Source: Granulicatella adiacens
GTDB taxonomy: Bacteria > Bacillota > Bacilli > Lactobacillales > Aerococcaceae
NCBI GenBank assembly: GCA_018364485.1
Contig: JAGZLX010000053.1
Coordinates: 1 to 11,156 of the forward strand
Reading direction: 5' to 3'
DNA: 11,156 nucleotides
Below the pieces are notes generated by a model. The model was not told the DNA's origin. It was given only the letters and a program-made list of their open reading frames with translations, and did not search any database. This document shows positions 1 through 6,249 of the stretch, piece after piece. The position numbers and the translations under genes were made by a program. How positions within the stretch are numbered: the first letter of the stretch is position 1; each line of letters begins with the position of its first letter.

Positions 1-11
1 CGTTGCCACGC
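1..11 (+). rRNA. 3' end of 5S rRNA (partial)
   Basis: The first bases, CGTTGCCACGC, match the usual 3' end of Lactobacillales 5S rRNA (…GGACGTCGCCACGC in enterococci), the strand that closes helix I. The rest of the gene lies left of the window. Two tRNA genes follow at once, as in many rrn operons of this order. Only 11 bases are seen, so the call rests on the motif plus context. Confidence 0.6.
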
Positions 12-22
12 TTTGTTATTTT

Positions 23-96
23 TCCGCCATAGCTCAGTTGGTAGTAGCGCATGACTGTTAATCATGATGTCGTAGGTTCGAGTCCTACTGGCGGAG
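23..96 (+). tRNA. tRNA-Asn (anticodon GTT)
   Basis: This is a complete 74-base cloverleaf. The acceptor stem TCCGCCA (23-29) pairs with TGGCGGA (89-95), and G96 is the discriminator base. The anticodon stem CATGA/TCATG encloses loop CTGTTAA, giving anticodon GTT. The T arm contains GGTTCGAGTCC. No CCA is encoded, so it must be added after transcription. The gene starts about 11 bases after the 5S end and is probably co-transcribed with the rRNA operon. Confidence 0.97.
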
Positions 97-121
97 TTCT
101 TTTTTTTTTTACCCAAAAAAC

Positions 122-194
122 GCTGCTTTAGCTCAGTCGGTAGAGCGTCACCTTGGTAAGGTGGAGGTCGCCGGTTCAATCCCGGCAAGTAGCT
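122..194 (+). tRNA. tRNA-Thr (anticodon GGT)
   Basis: This is a complete 73-base cloverleaf. The acceptor stem GCTGCTT (122-128) pairs with AAGTAGC (187-193), and T194 is the discriminator. The anticodon stem TCACC/GGTGG encloses TTGGTAA, giving GGT. The T arm reads CCGGTTCAATCCCGG. CCA is not encoded. It lies 25 bases after tRNA-Asn, across a spacer with an 11-base T run, and ahead of a strong terminator, so it is the last gene of the rRNA/tRNA unit. Confidence 0.97.
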
Positions 195-220
195 TTAAAT
201 GAATTTTAGAATAATTGAGC

Positions 221-261
221 AAGCTAGAAATATTTCTGATATTTCTAGCTTTTTTATTTTT
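221..261 (+). terminator. Rho-independent terminator of the rRNA/tRNA operon
   Basis: A perfect 13-bp stem, AAGCTAGAAATAT (221-233) with ATATTTCTAGCTT (239-251), closes a 5-base loop TTCTG and runs into a T-rich tail. It sits 27 bases after tRNA-Thr, the right place to end the stable-RNA transcript. Confidence 0.9.
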
Positions 262-476
262 TATTTTTAAAAGAAAAAAATCATTAAAAACACATGATTT
301 AGGGGCTTTTGAATTGCAGTTAGAGTAATAGTAGTTTAGAATAACTATTAGTTGATTTATGTTCAAATTTCTTTCAAAACGTAATCGCTTTTTCGAAAAA
401 ACAGTGTTGATTTTGGGATAAAAAATGATTGAGTTTGAAAGAATAGAATTTAAATCAAGAAACTAGGAGGATTTTT

Positions 477-1685
477 ATGAAAAAGAAATTATTCTTATTA
501 CTATCCGCTCTATTTGCTTTAGCAGTATTCTTTACTCCAAAACAAGCAAGTGCGGCAGAAGTAACAAAAAATGGAACAGCGATTGAAGTGAAGAATCCAA
601 CTGTTCAAATTTCGGGAGATGCAGCCGATTTATATGCTCGTTGGGGAATTACATTTAAAGTAGATATTCCTGATAATATCGATATCAACATGAATGACAC
701 AATGACATTCAAAGTGAATTCACCTGTGAAAATTCAATCTTCTTACAGCTTCCCAATTTATAATAAAGCGGGAGAAACAGTAGCATATGCTGAAGTGTCA
801 CCAGAAAGCGGTGCAGTTACAGTAACGTTTGGTCCTTACTTCAAAGACCACAAATTAAACAAAAACATCGAATTAACAGTTGATGTTAAGTGGGAACCAG
901 ACAATCGTTTAGCAGATACTACTCAAGAACTTGATTTTAACGGTACTGTCGTATCACAAAAAATCGATCCACTTGAAGGACCTACTCCAGGAGAAATGGT
1001 GACTAAATGGGGTCTTCAACCAACAGAAAACGCTGAACAAGTTCACTGGTGGGCACGTTTAAACGCCGCTAAAAAAACATTAAACAATATTGAAATCACA
1101 GACGTATGGGATTCAAACCAAACTTACGTACCTGGTTCATTACGTGTTGAATTAGTAGATTCAGAAAATCCATGGGTTTCAGCTGGATTCCTTTCAGAAA
1201 GTGACTATGAAATCACTGATACTGGTATTAAAGTAAAAATCGATACAACAGATAAAATTATTTACGTTGACTATATCGTAAACTTAGTAGATCCTACTAA
1301 GAACCCAGAAAACAAAATCTCAATTACAGCTGAAGGTTTAGATAGTGAACAATCAACAGATGTAACTTACACATTATTATCTGGTTCAGGTACAGCTGAT
1401 GGGGATATGCCTGAAACAACTACTACAACTACTACAACAACAACTGAAAGTACTACAGAAAGCACAACAACAACTTCAACAACAACTACAGCTTCAACGA
1501 CAACAGAAGGAACTACAACTGAAGGTTCAACAACAGAAACTCCAGCAGTTCCAACAACAGAAGAACCAAAACGTCCTGAATTACCAAATACAGGTACAGC
1601 AAAAGGATTCACTGTTATCATTGGTGGCGTACTTGTGGTTGTAGCGGCAGCGTTATTATTCACTCGTAAAAAAGAAAACAAATAA
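477..1685 (+). CDS. LPXTG-anchored MSCRAMM-like surface adhesin
   Basis: A secreted protein that sortase should anchor to peptidoglycan, probably for binding host matrix. Residues 1-26 form a signal peptide: KKK, a hydrophobic core, then ASA before the likely cleavage site. Residues about 27-305 are beta-rich and read as two Ig-like domains of the collagen/fibrinogen-binding adhesin type (a 'NMNDTMTFKV' strand, then 'IDYIV'-like strands near the end). Residues 314-364 are a Thr/Glu/Ser-rich stalk beginning with ten threonines. LPNTG is at 369-373, followed by a membrane segment and the tail RKKENK. The ATG follows AGGAGG with good spacing. The gene stands alone between two terminators and I found no convincing promoter. 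At 402 residues, with no B repeats, it is short for the class. Family level is firm; the ligand is unknown. Confidence 0.93.
   Translation: MKKKLFLLLSALFALAVFFTPKQASAAEVTKNGTAIEVKNPTVQISGDAADLYARWGITFKVDIPDNIDINMNDTMTFKVNSPVKIQSSYSFPIYNKAGETVAYAEVSPESGAVTVTFGPYFKDHKLNKNIELTVDVKWEPDNRLADTTQELDFNGTVVSQKIDPLEGPTPGEMVTKWGLQPTENAEQVHWWARLNAAKKTLNNIEITDVWDSNQTYVPGSLRVELVDSENPWVSAGFLSESDYEITDTGIKVKIDTTDKIIYVDYIVNLVDPTKNPENKISITAEGLDSEQSTDVTYTLLSGSGTADGDMPETTTTTTTTTTESTTESTTTTSTTTTASTTTEGTTTEGSTTETPAVPTTEEPKRPELPNTGTAKGFTVIIGGVLVVVAAALLFTRKKENK
1416..1560 (+). repeat. Thr-codon low-complexity repeat (adhesin stalk)
   Basis: Dense ACA/ACT/ACG codons with scattered GAA, AGT and TCA code the Thr-rich stalk. 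The near-trinucleotide pattern makes this stretch prone to slipped-strand length change. It creates open frames in other registers (poly-Gln and poly-Val readings) that are not genes. Confidence 0.85.
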
Positions 1686-1697
1686 TGTTAAATGATG

Positions 1698-1730
1698 AAG
1701 AAGTCTTACGAAAGTAAGGCTTCTTTTTTT
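1698..1730 (+). terminator. Rho-independent terminator after the adhesin gene
   Basis: A 12-bp stem (1698-1709 with 1714-1725, one G-U pair) closes a GAAA tetraloop and runs into a 7-base T tract. It begins 12 bases after the adhesin stop codon and separates it from the next operon. Confidence 0.93.
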
Positions 1731-1778
1731 GCAAATTTTTTCATGAGTCAAATCCTCTTTCATATTGATGCGAAAGTT

Positions 1779-1787
1779 TGCTATAAT
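1779..1787 (+). promoter_or_regulatory. Extended -10 promoter of the phosphatase/TCS operon
   Basis: TGCTATAAT combines a consensus TATAAT (1782-1787) with an upstream TG. The -35 region is weak (TTCATA at 1759-1764, 17-bp spacing), which an extended -10 can offset. A start near 1794 would leave a leader of about 25 bases before the GAGGTG ribosome binding site of the first gene. Confidence 0.72.
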
Positions 1788-1818
1788 AGACAGTAACAGA
1801 GTAATTGAGGTGTAGAAA

Positions 1819-2553
1819 ATGAAAAAAACATATTTTATTATTGGTGATATTCACGGCGAAGCAGACATGATGGAAGAAATGCTTCAAAACTGGGACGAAG
1901 AAACTCAGCAACTTGTCTTCATGGGAGACTTGATTGACCGTGGACCAGACAATAAACGTAGTGTCCTTACAGGGATGAAATATGCGAAAGAGAAAAACGC
2001 ATGGTATTTGATGGGAAATCATGAGGTGATGTTCCTTGCATTTATCGACGATCCTGAAGGACGTTTTCCACACTACTTCAGAAACAATGGAGATACGACA
2101 ATTAACGACTTACTAGGTCGCCCACAAGGTACTCCGGTCAATCCTGTGGAAGATGCCGAAGCGATTAAAGCACAATATCCAGAACTTATTGCGTTTCTAA
2201 GAGAACGTCCTCTCTTTATCGATGAAGGCGACCTGCTCTTAGCGCATGCTGGGGTGGATTTACGCTTAGACGACTGGCACGACACTGAGCCAAAAGACTT
2301 CTACTGGATTCGCGAGCCGTTCCATAAAGGGGCCAACAACACTGGCAAAACGATTATCTTCGGTCACACACCTTTACGTGGCTTAAACGAAGATGGCGAC
2401 TTTATGAAATTATGGCAACATGACGGCAAAATCGGTATCGATGGCGGAGCTGTTTTTGGCGGCGCGCTTCACGGTATCGTATGGCATGATGGCAAAATCG
2501 AAAAAATCTATAGCATTAAAAATACAAAACCAGTCCGTTTCACGGATGACTAG
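1819..2553 (+). CDS. PP1-like serine/threonine metallophosphatase
   Basis: A calcineurin-like phosphoesterase of the bacterial PP1/PrpE/lambda-phosphatase type, expected to use two metal ions to hydrolyse phosphoesters: phospho-Ser/Thr proteins, or possibly small substrates as in the related ApaH group. The full signature is present: GDIHG at 9-13, GDLIDRG at 36-42, GNHE at 66-69, HAGVD at 143-147 and FGHTP at 181-185, so metal and phosphate ligands look intact. At 244 residues it is normal for the family and has no signal peptide or membrane segment. The ATG follows GAGGTG by 6 bases. It is the first gene of a tight operon with a membrane protease and a two-component system, 9 bases before the next start. 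Its link to the kinase pathway is inference from operon position only. Confidence 0.93.
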   Translation: MKKTYFIIGDIHGEADMMEEMLQNWDEETQQLVFMGDLIDRGPDNKRSVLTGMKYAKEKNAWYLMGNHEVMFLAFIDDPEGRFPHYFRNNGDTTINDLLGRPQGTPVNPVEDAEAIKAQYPELIAFLRERPLFIDEGDLLLAHAGVDLRLDDWHDTEPKDFYWIREPFHKGANNTGKTIIFGHTPLRGLNEDGDFMKLWQHDGKIGIDGGAVFGGALHGIVWHDGKIEKIYSIKNTKPVRFTDD

Positions 2554-2562
2554 AGGTGTTCT

Positions 2563-3213
2563 ATGAAGAAAAATGCGGTTCTATTATGGGTTGTTTACTT
2601 TTTAAACTTGATGGTGTTCCCGGTGTTCTTTATTCGTTATACGTCTTCGGGACCAAGTGTGGATACAAATGCCTACCTGATCCTTCAACTGGTTTCAACA
2701 GTGATTGGGGTCGCATTGTTCCGCGAGAAGCTTGTGGAAGGGTTCAAAAACTTCATCAAGCGTCCGTTTATTCGAGATTTGGCGATTGGATACGCACTTC
2801 GTATCGGATTAGCAATTGCGGTCGCTCAGTTTATTGGAGATGTGACGTCGGATAACCAAGAACAAATCGAGAAAATGATGAGCACAAACAATGCAGTGAC
2901 CATGTTTGTTCTAGTATGCGTTGTGGCGCCAATCCTAGAAGAATTGGTGTTTCGTGAAGCCATCATTGGTTCGTTTAAGAAATCACTCAACGTTCACGTA
3001 TTAACGTTTATTTCAGCGTTTCTATTCGTACTACTTCACGCACTTTCAAACGATGCTGCAGGCTTGATTGATTGGACAGCGGCGTTGATGTACGTTCCAT
3101 TAACGATTCCGATTGTTGGGATGTATCGTTATTATAACGACAATGTTTTTGCATCTATCTCGATGCATTTTCTCAATAATTTTATCGCGTTTTTATTTTT
3201 ATTAAATCAGTAA
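2563..3213 (+). CDS. CPBP-family intramembrane metalloprotease
   Basis: A multi-pass membrane protein of the CPBP (CAAX protease/bacteriocin-processing, 'Abi') family. Relatives cleave prenylated or secreted peptides within the membrane, and some give bacteriocin self-immunity. The catalytic motifs are visible: EExxxR as E126-E127…R131, a Phe-rich segment ending in H159, and HxxxN as H202…N206. About six hydrophobic segments span the 216 residues. The ribosome binding site GAGGTG overlaps the stop codon of the phosphatase gene, implying coupled expression, and the kinase gene starts 18 bases downstream. A CPBP protein beside a sensor kinase and drug exporter fits membrane stress or antimicrobial-peptide defence, but its substrate cannot be read from the sequence. 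Confidence 0.9.
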   Translation: MKKNAVLLWVVYFLNLMVFPVFFIRYTSSGPSVDTNAYLILQLVSTVIGVALFREKLVEGFKNFIKRPFIRDLAIGYALRIGLAIAVAQFIGDVTSDNQEQIEKMMSTNNAVTMFVLVCVVAPILEELVFREAIIGSFKKSLNVHVLTFISAFLFVLLHALSNDAAGLIDWTAALMYVPLTIPIVGMYRYYNDNVFASISMHFLNNFIAFLFLLNQ

Positions 3214-3231
3214 TGACAAAGGGGTGAAATC

Positions 3232-4356
3232 ATGAAAATCGATCAATGGGTACGATTCATTATTCGGTATGGTTTCATCCTTTTTGCGCTTTTTGAATGG
3301 TCGCAACTACCGAATATGAACGCAGGAGACATCGCCTTCTTCTTTGGATTTATCGCGCTTGTGCAAGTTGGCTATTATTCATTGAAATATCAGTGGTATA
3401 TCTTGATTGAGGGCATCGCGGTCGTCCTCCTCTGTTTATATTTCCATACCATTTTTACAGGACTGATTCTACTTCTCTGCTTCGAGGTGAGTCTCCGATT
3501 CTCCTTTAGAAATGCATTGATTCTACAGTTTATATTAGGGGCGGTCGTTATCGTTCCATCCGTTCAAACAGGCGACAGTATTCAAATCGTGATGACTTTG
3601 TTCTTCCTTTTATTCTTCTCTTATGGAAATCATATTTTGGAAGAGCGAAGAGCGCTGCAAGAAGAGTTGGAAAAAGCCGAGCAAAAACTCAGCGAGCAAC
3701 GGTATGACTTGCAACAAGCCCAATATAAAATGGGGACGATGAAGGAAATCTTCACGCTGCAAGAGCGAAACCGAATTTCTCGTGAGATTCACGATTCTGT
3801 GGGACACAGTCTGTCCACGATTATTATTCAGCTAGGGGCGATTTCGCAACTGGCCAAGCAACAAAATTCACCGATTCAAGAAATGAGTGAAGGACTTCGT
3901 GATTTTGCCGTCGAAGGATTGCAAGAAGTGCGTAAGATTGTTCATGACTTGAAACCAGAACAAATGGATAAGAAGCAGTTGGATATTGCACTGGAAGAAT
4001 TTTTCCACGAGGTGCAAGTCAACAGCGGTATCGATATTCAGTTCAGAAAAAATGAGCCAACCTTCACGCTCACAAGTGAGGCAGAGCTCAGCATCTTCCG
4101 TGGGGTCCAAGAGGCGATTACAAACGCGATGCGACATGGACAAGCGACACGCATTACCGTGCTGTTGATGTATAATCCATCGCAATTAGTCGTAACGATT
4201 AAAGATAACGGAACGGGAGCGGTCGATTTAGCTCCAAAAGGCGGACTCAAATCCCTCCAAGAACGACTCCGTGCAGAAGGTGGGTCGGTGACACTTGAGG
4301 CGTCAAATCCTGGCGTGACCGTGCAAATGATTCTACCGAACACAGAAAAACAATAG
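3232..4356 (+). CDS. NarL-type membrane sensor histidine kinase (LnrJ-like)
   Basis: Sensor kinase of a two-component system. The N-terminal part (about 8-135) holds roughly five membrane segments with little extracellular sequence, the 'intramembrane-sensing' layout of DesK- and LnrJ-type kinases. A charged coiled coil (about 136-178) leads to a HisKA_3 dimerisation domain with phospho-acceptor H187 in EIHDSVGH. The ATPase domain has an N box with N298, a G1 box DNGTG at 325-329, and a G2-type GGLKSLQER motif near the C terminus. GGGGTG precedes the ATG. The partner regulator begins 14 bases downstream. Signal and target are inferred from the adjacent ABC transporter: probably a membrane-active compound and induction of the exporter. 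The LnrJ link rests on gene order and domain layout. Confidence 0.9.
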   Translation: MKIDQWVRFIIRYGFILFALFEWSQLPNMNAGDIAFFFGFIALVQVGYYSLKYQWYILIEGIAVVLLCLYFHTIFTGLILLLCFEVSLRFSFRNALILQFILGAVVIVPSVQTGDSIQIVMTLFFLLFFSYGNHILEERRALQEELEKAEQKLSEQRYDLQQAQYKMGTMKEIFTLQERNRISREIHDSVGHSLSTIIIQLGAISQLAKQQNSPIQEMSEGLRDFAVEGLQEVRKIVHDLKPEQMDKKQLDIALEEFFHEVQVNSGIDIQFRKNEPTFTLTSEAELSIFRGVQEAITNAMRHGQATRITVLLMYNPSQLVVTIKDNGTGAVDLAPKGGLKSLQERLRAEGGSVTLEASNPGVTVQMILPNTEKQ

Positions 4357-4370
4357 AAACGAGGAGAACC

Positions 4371-5021
4371 ATGACAAACCCAATCAAACTTATTATTGCC
4401 GACGATGAAATGCTCATCCGTACGGGTTTAAAAATCATGCTTGAGGCGAGCGGTAATGTCGAAGTCCTCGCTTTAGCAGAGAGTGGACGTGCTGCCTTTG
4501 AAGCCTGCAAGGAGCACCAACCAGATGTGGTCTTGATGGATATTCGCATGCCTGAGAGTAACGGGATTGAAGGAACAAAGCTCATTAAAGATGCCTTTCC
4601 AGAGGTGAAGGTGCTCATTGTGACGACCTTCCAAGATACCGAATATATCGTCGAAGCCGTGCAAAATGGTGCTTCGGGGTATTTATTAAAAGACAGTAGT
4701 CCAGAGGCGATTCTTGACGGGATTAAAGTCGCTCTGTCTGGGAAAGTCGTGATGGATACGGTGATTTCAGAAGCGCTACTGACGAATACGACTGTTGAGA
4801 AGCCTGCAACCTTTGATGCGGAGAAATGGGGACTTACACCGCGTGAAGTGGAACTCATTCAACAAGTGGCGCAAGGCTTAAGCAATAAAGAAATCGCGCA
4901 AACGCTCTTCCTCTCAGAAGGAACCGTAAAAAATAATATTAGTACGATTTTATCGAAATTAGAATTGCGTGACCGCACGCAACTTGTGATTTTCGCGTAC
5001 GAAAACAAACTTAAACAATAA
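4371..5021 (+). CDS. NarL/FixJ-family response regulator (LnrK-like)
   Basis: DNA-binding partner of the kinase. The receiver domain (about 5-122) has acidic residues D11-D12, phospho-acceptor D57 in LMDIRMP, a Thr pair in LIVTTF (near 84-86) and the conserved Lys in YLLKD. A LuxR-type helix-turn-helix follows (about 150-212): LTPREVEL, then GLSNKEIAQTL and the recognition region EGTVKNNI. The 216 residues are the family norm. GAGGAG precedes the ATG, and a terminator starts 8 bases after the stop. It probably activates the ABC unit that begins about 80 bases further on, where two related GACTnTAGnC sites lie upstream of the promoter. That target is inferred. Confidence 0.93.
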   Translation: MTNPIKLIIADDEMLIRTGLKIMLEASGNVEVLALAESGRAAFEACKEHQPDVVLMDIRMPESNGIEGTKLIKDAFPEVKVLIVTTFQDTEYIVEAVQNGASGYLLKDSSPEAILDGIKVALSGKVVMDTVISEALLTNTTVEKPATFDAEKWGLTPREVELIQQVAQGLSNKEIAQTLFLSEGTVKNNISTILSKLELRDRTQLVIFAYENKLKQ

Positions 5022-5028
5022 TCAAGAC

Positions 5029-5092
5029 TGCTCCGATTCTTTCAGACAAACCACCATGGAGTATAGAATATGAAAGAGTCGGGGCATTTTTT
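5029..5092 (+). terminator. Terminator of the phosphatase-protease-kinase-regulator operon
   Basis: A 16-bp stem with three G-U pairs joins 5029-5044 to 5071-5086 across a 26-base loop, followed by six T. The loop is long for a terminator, but the stem and T tract are strong. It separates the sensor operon from the transporter unit. Confidence 0.85.
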
Positions 5093-5102
5093 ATAGAAAA
5101 CA

Positions 5103-5147
5103 TGACTTTAGTCACGGTACGTGATGACGTTTTGGACTATAGACTCC
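5103..5147 (+). promoter_or_regulatory. Candidate response-regulator binding sites upstream of the ABC unit
   Basis: TGACTTTAGTCA (5103-5114) is an inverted repeat with 5-bp arms. GACTATAGAC (5135-5144) matches its core GACTTTAGTC at 8 of 10 positions. The two start 31 bp apart, about three helical turns, so they face the same side of the DNA. They lie near -65 and -34 relative to the predicted start, the second covering the -35 region. NarL/LiaR/VraR-type regulators bind short ACT…AGT repeats of this sort as dimers. Binding itself is inferred. Confidence 0.5.
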
Positions 5148-5157
5148 GATGGGTGTT

Positions 5158-5166
5158 TGCTATGAT
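5158..5166 (+). promoter_or_regulatory. Extended -10 promoter of the small peptide/ABC unit
   Basis: TGCTATGAT gives TG plus a near-consensus -10 (TATGAT, 5161-5166). No good -35 hexamer exists at 17 bp; that position falls on the second GACTnTAGnC site. A weak -35 overlapped by a regulator site is typical of an activator-dependent promoter. AGGAGG follows about 20 bases downstream. Confidence 0.62.
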
Positions 5167-5196
5167 AAGGGTACAAACAAGTAGGAGGATAAACAA

Positions 5197-5295
5197 ATGA
5201 ACGAATCCAAGAAGACCCCTAAAGATTTAAAACAGGAAAAAATCGTCGCGATTGTTCTTTGTTTATTAATAGCTATTCTTTCATTTATTCGATAA
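5197..5295 (+). CDS. 32-residue single-pass membrane peptide
   Basis: A short frame, ATG to TAA, with a strong ribosome binding site (GTAGGAGGA, 5181-5189) at good spacing. The product begins with a charged, Lys-rich stretch (about 1-15, MNESKKTPKDLKQEK), then one hydrophobic helix of about 15 residues (IVAIVLCLLIAILSF), ending with Arg. This predicts one membrane span with a cytoplasmic N terminus by the positive-inside rule. It is the first gene after the promoter, and the ATPase starts 12 bases after its stop. Small membrane proteins in such places often bind and tune a transporter or kinase. I recognise no family, and function is inferred from position only. The ribosome binding site and coherent membrane profile argue for real translation. 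Confidence 0.7.
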   Translation: MNESKKTPKDLKQEKIVAIVLCLLIAILSFIR

Positions 5296-5307
5296 AGAGG
5301 TGTACAT

Positions 5308-6240
5308 ATGATTGAAATTAAAGACGTAACCAAATCTTACGGACGACAAAAAGTCCTACAAAATGTTTCCTTTGAAATTATGGAAGGGGAACTATTCGGC
5401 TTGCTTGGTCCAAATGGGGCCGGAAAAAGTACATTGATTGATATTCTGACAGGGATTCAATCGATGGATAGCGGCGACATTTTTATTAACGGAAAGTCGA
5501 TTAAAACCGATAAAGTAGAAATTCGAAAACACTTAGGCTTAGTGCCTCAAGACATCGCGCTTCTTGAGGAATTGAACGCAGTCGACAACTTAGAATACTT
5601 CGGTGGACTTTACGGGTTAGCAGGGGCAGAGTTGAAGAGCCAAATTGAGAAGTTGCTGGAAGTGGCCGGACTTACCGACAAGAAGAAAGAAAAAGTGAAA
5701 AACTACTCTGGCGGGATGAAACGTCGCTTGAATATTGCTGTTGCGATGTTGCATAATCCTTCGATTTTGATTTTAGATGAACCAACTGTCGGGGTTGATG
5801 CGCAGTCGCGTCAATATATCTTCGACTATATTCAGTCTCTTGCCGAACAAGGCACGACAATTCTATACACTTCGCACTATATGGAGGAAATCGAAGCCCT
5901 CTGCAGGCGTGTCTTCATTCTCGATTTAGGAGAAGAAGTGGCGTATGGCACGAAGGAAGAAGTGAAAAAACTCGTGGGGCATACACAAACAGTGGCGCTC
6001 ACATTGGACCGAGTGCCTGCTGGATTTGACGAAGTGTTGAAGAATAGCGAAAACGGAATTCAATTTGTAACAGTGGACGGACAAGAAATAGCCCTCACGA
6101 TCGACCAAACGATTTTCTCAATGATGAAGTTGATTGAGCAAGTCGAACAGGCACAACTCGTGATTAAATCCGTCAACGTCAAAGAAACAACATTAGAAGA
6201 GGCGTTCTTACAATTAACAGGAAAGACGCTTCGTGATTAA
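5308..6240 (+). CDS. ABC transporter ATP-binding protein (LnrL-like)
   Basis: Cytoplasmic ATPase that powers the two permeases encoded next. All nucleotide-binding motifs are intact: Walker A GPNGAGKST at 34-42, a Q loop in VPQD, signature YSGGMKRR from 133, Walker B ILILDEP at 153-159, and the switch His H190 in TSHY. The C-terminal 100 residues form the extension usual in DrrA/CcmA-type export ATPases. The 310 residues match LnrL of Bacillus. GAGGTG precedes the ATG, and the first permease starts 9 bases after the stop. With the kinase and regulator upstream it fits a regulated exporter for membrane-active compounds such as linearmycins or other polyenes. The substrate class is inferred from family and layout. 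Confidence 0.94.
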   Translation: MIEIKDVTKSYGRQKVLQNVSFEIMEGELFGLLGPNGAGKSTLIDILTGIQSMDSGDIFINGKSIKTDKVEIRKHLGLVPQDIALLEELNAVDNLEYFGGLYGLAGAELKSQIEKLLEVAGLTDKKKEKVKNYSGGMKRRLNIAVAMLHNPSILILDEPTVGVDAQSRQYIFDYIQSLAEQGTTILYTSHYMEEIEALCRRVFILDLGEEVAYGTKEEVKKLVGHTQTVALTLDRVPAGFDEVLKNSENGIQFVTVDGQEIALTIDQTIFSMMKLIEQVEQAQLVIKSVNVKETTLEEAFLQLTGKTLRD

Positions 6241-6249
6241 GGAGGACTT

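Noticed and set aside
97..121. 11-T run between the two tRNA genes as a terminator
   Set aside because: No dedicated hairpin besides the tRNA itself, and tRNA-Thr downstream lacks its own promoter, so the run is probably only spacer.
326..350. TAATAGT…ACTATTA inverted repeat upstream of the adhesin gene as an operator
   Set aside because: The 7-bp arms in very AT-rich sequence are weak, and no convincing promoter lies beside them.
148..366. Minus-strand 72-codon frame ending in a GIEPATSTLPR-like tail
   Set aside because: It runs antisense into tRNA-Thr and crosses the operon terminator. That tail is a well-known false protein produced by tRNA genes.
1416..1560. Possible CRISPR-like or tandem repeat array
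   Set aside because: Repeats are codon-scale, irregular and in frame with a Thr-rich stalk; no spacers.
1367..1681. Poly-Val minus-strand frame, and a poly-Gln frame (1399-1644, plus strand), over the adhesin stalk
   Set aside because: Both come from the repetitive Thr codons read in other registers; no ribosome binding site, and the LPXTG gene explains the region.
2556..2855. 99-codon plus-strand frame within the protease gene
   Set aside because: It lies in another register of a gene whose catalytic motifs are all in frame from 2563.
4247..4858. 203-codon minus-strand frame
   Set aside because: It overlaps the kinase end and most of the regulator gene, both with full family motifs; composition is that of a shadow frame.
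5301..5306. TGTACA just before the ABC ATPase start, and copies inside genes near 8386 and 9074, as RHH sites
   Set aside because: Single copies without a partner or promoter; a 6-bp motif is expected a few times by chance in 11 kb.
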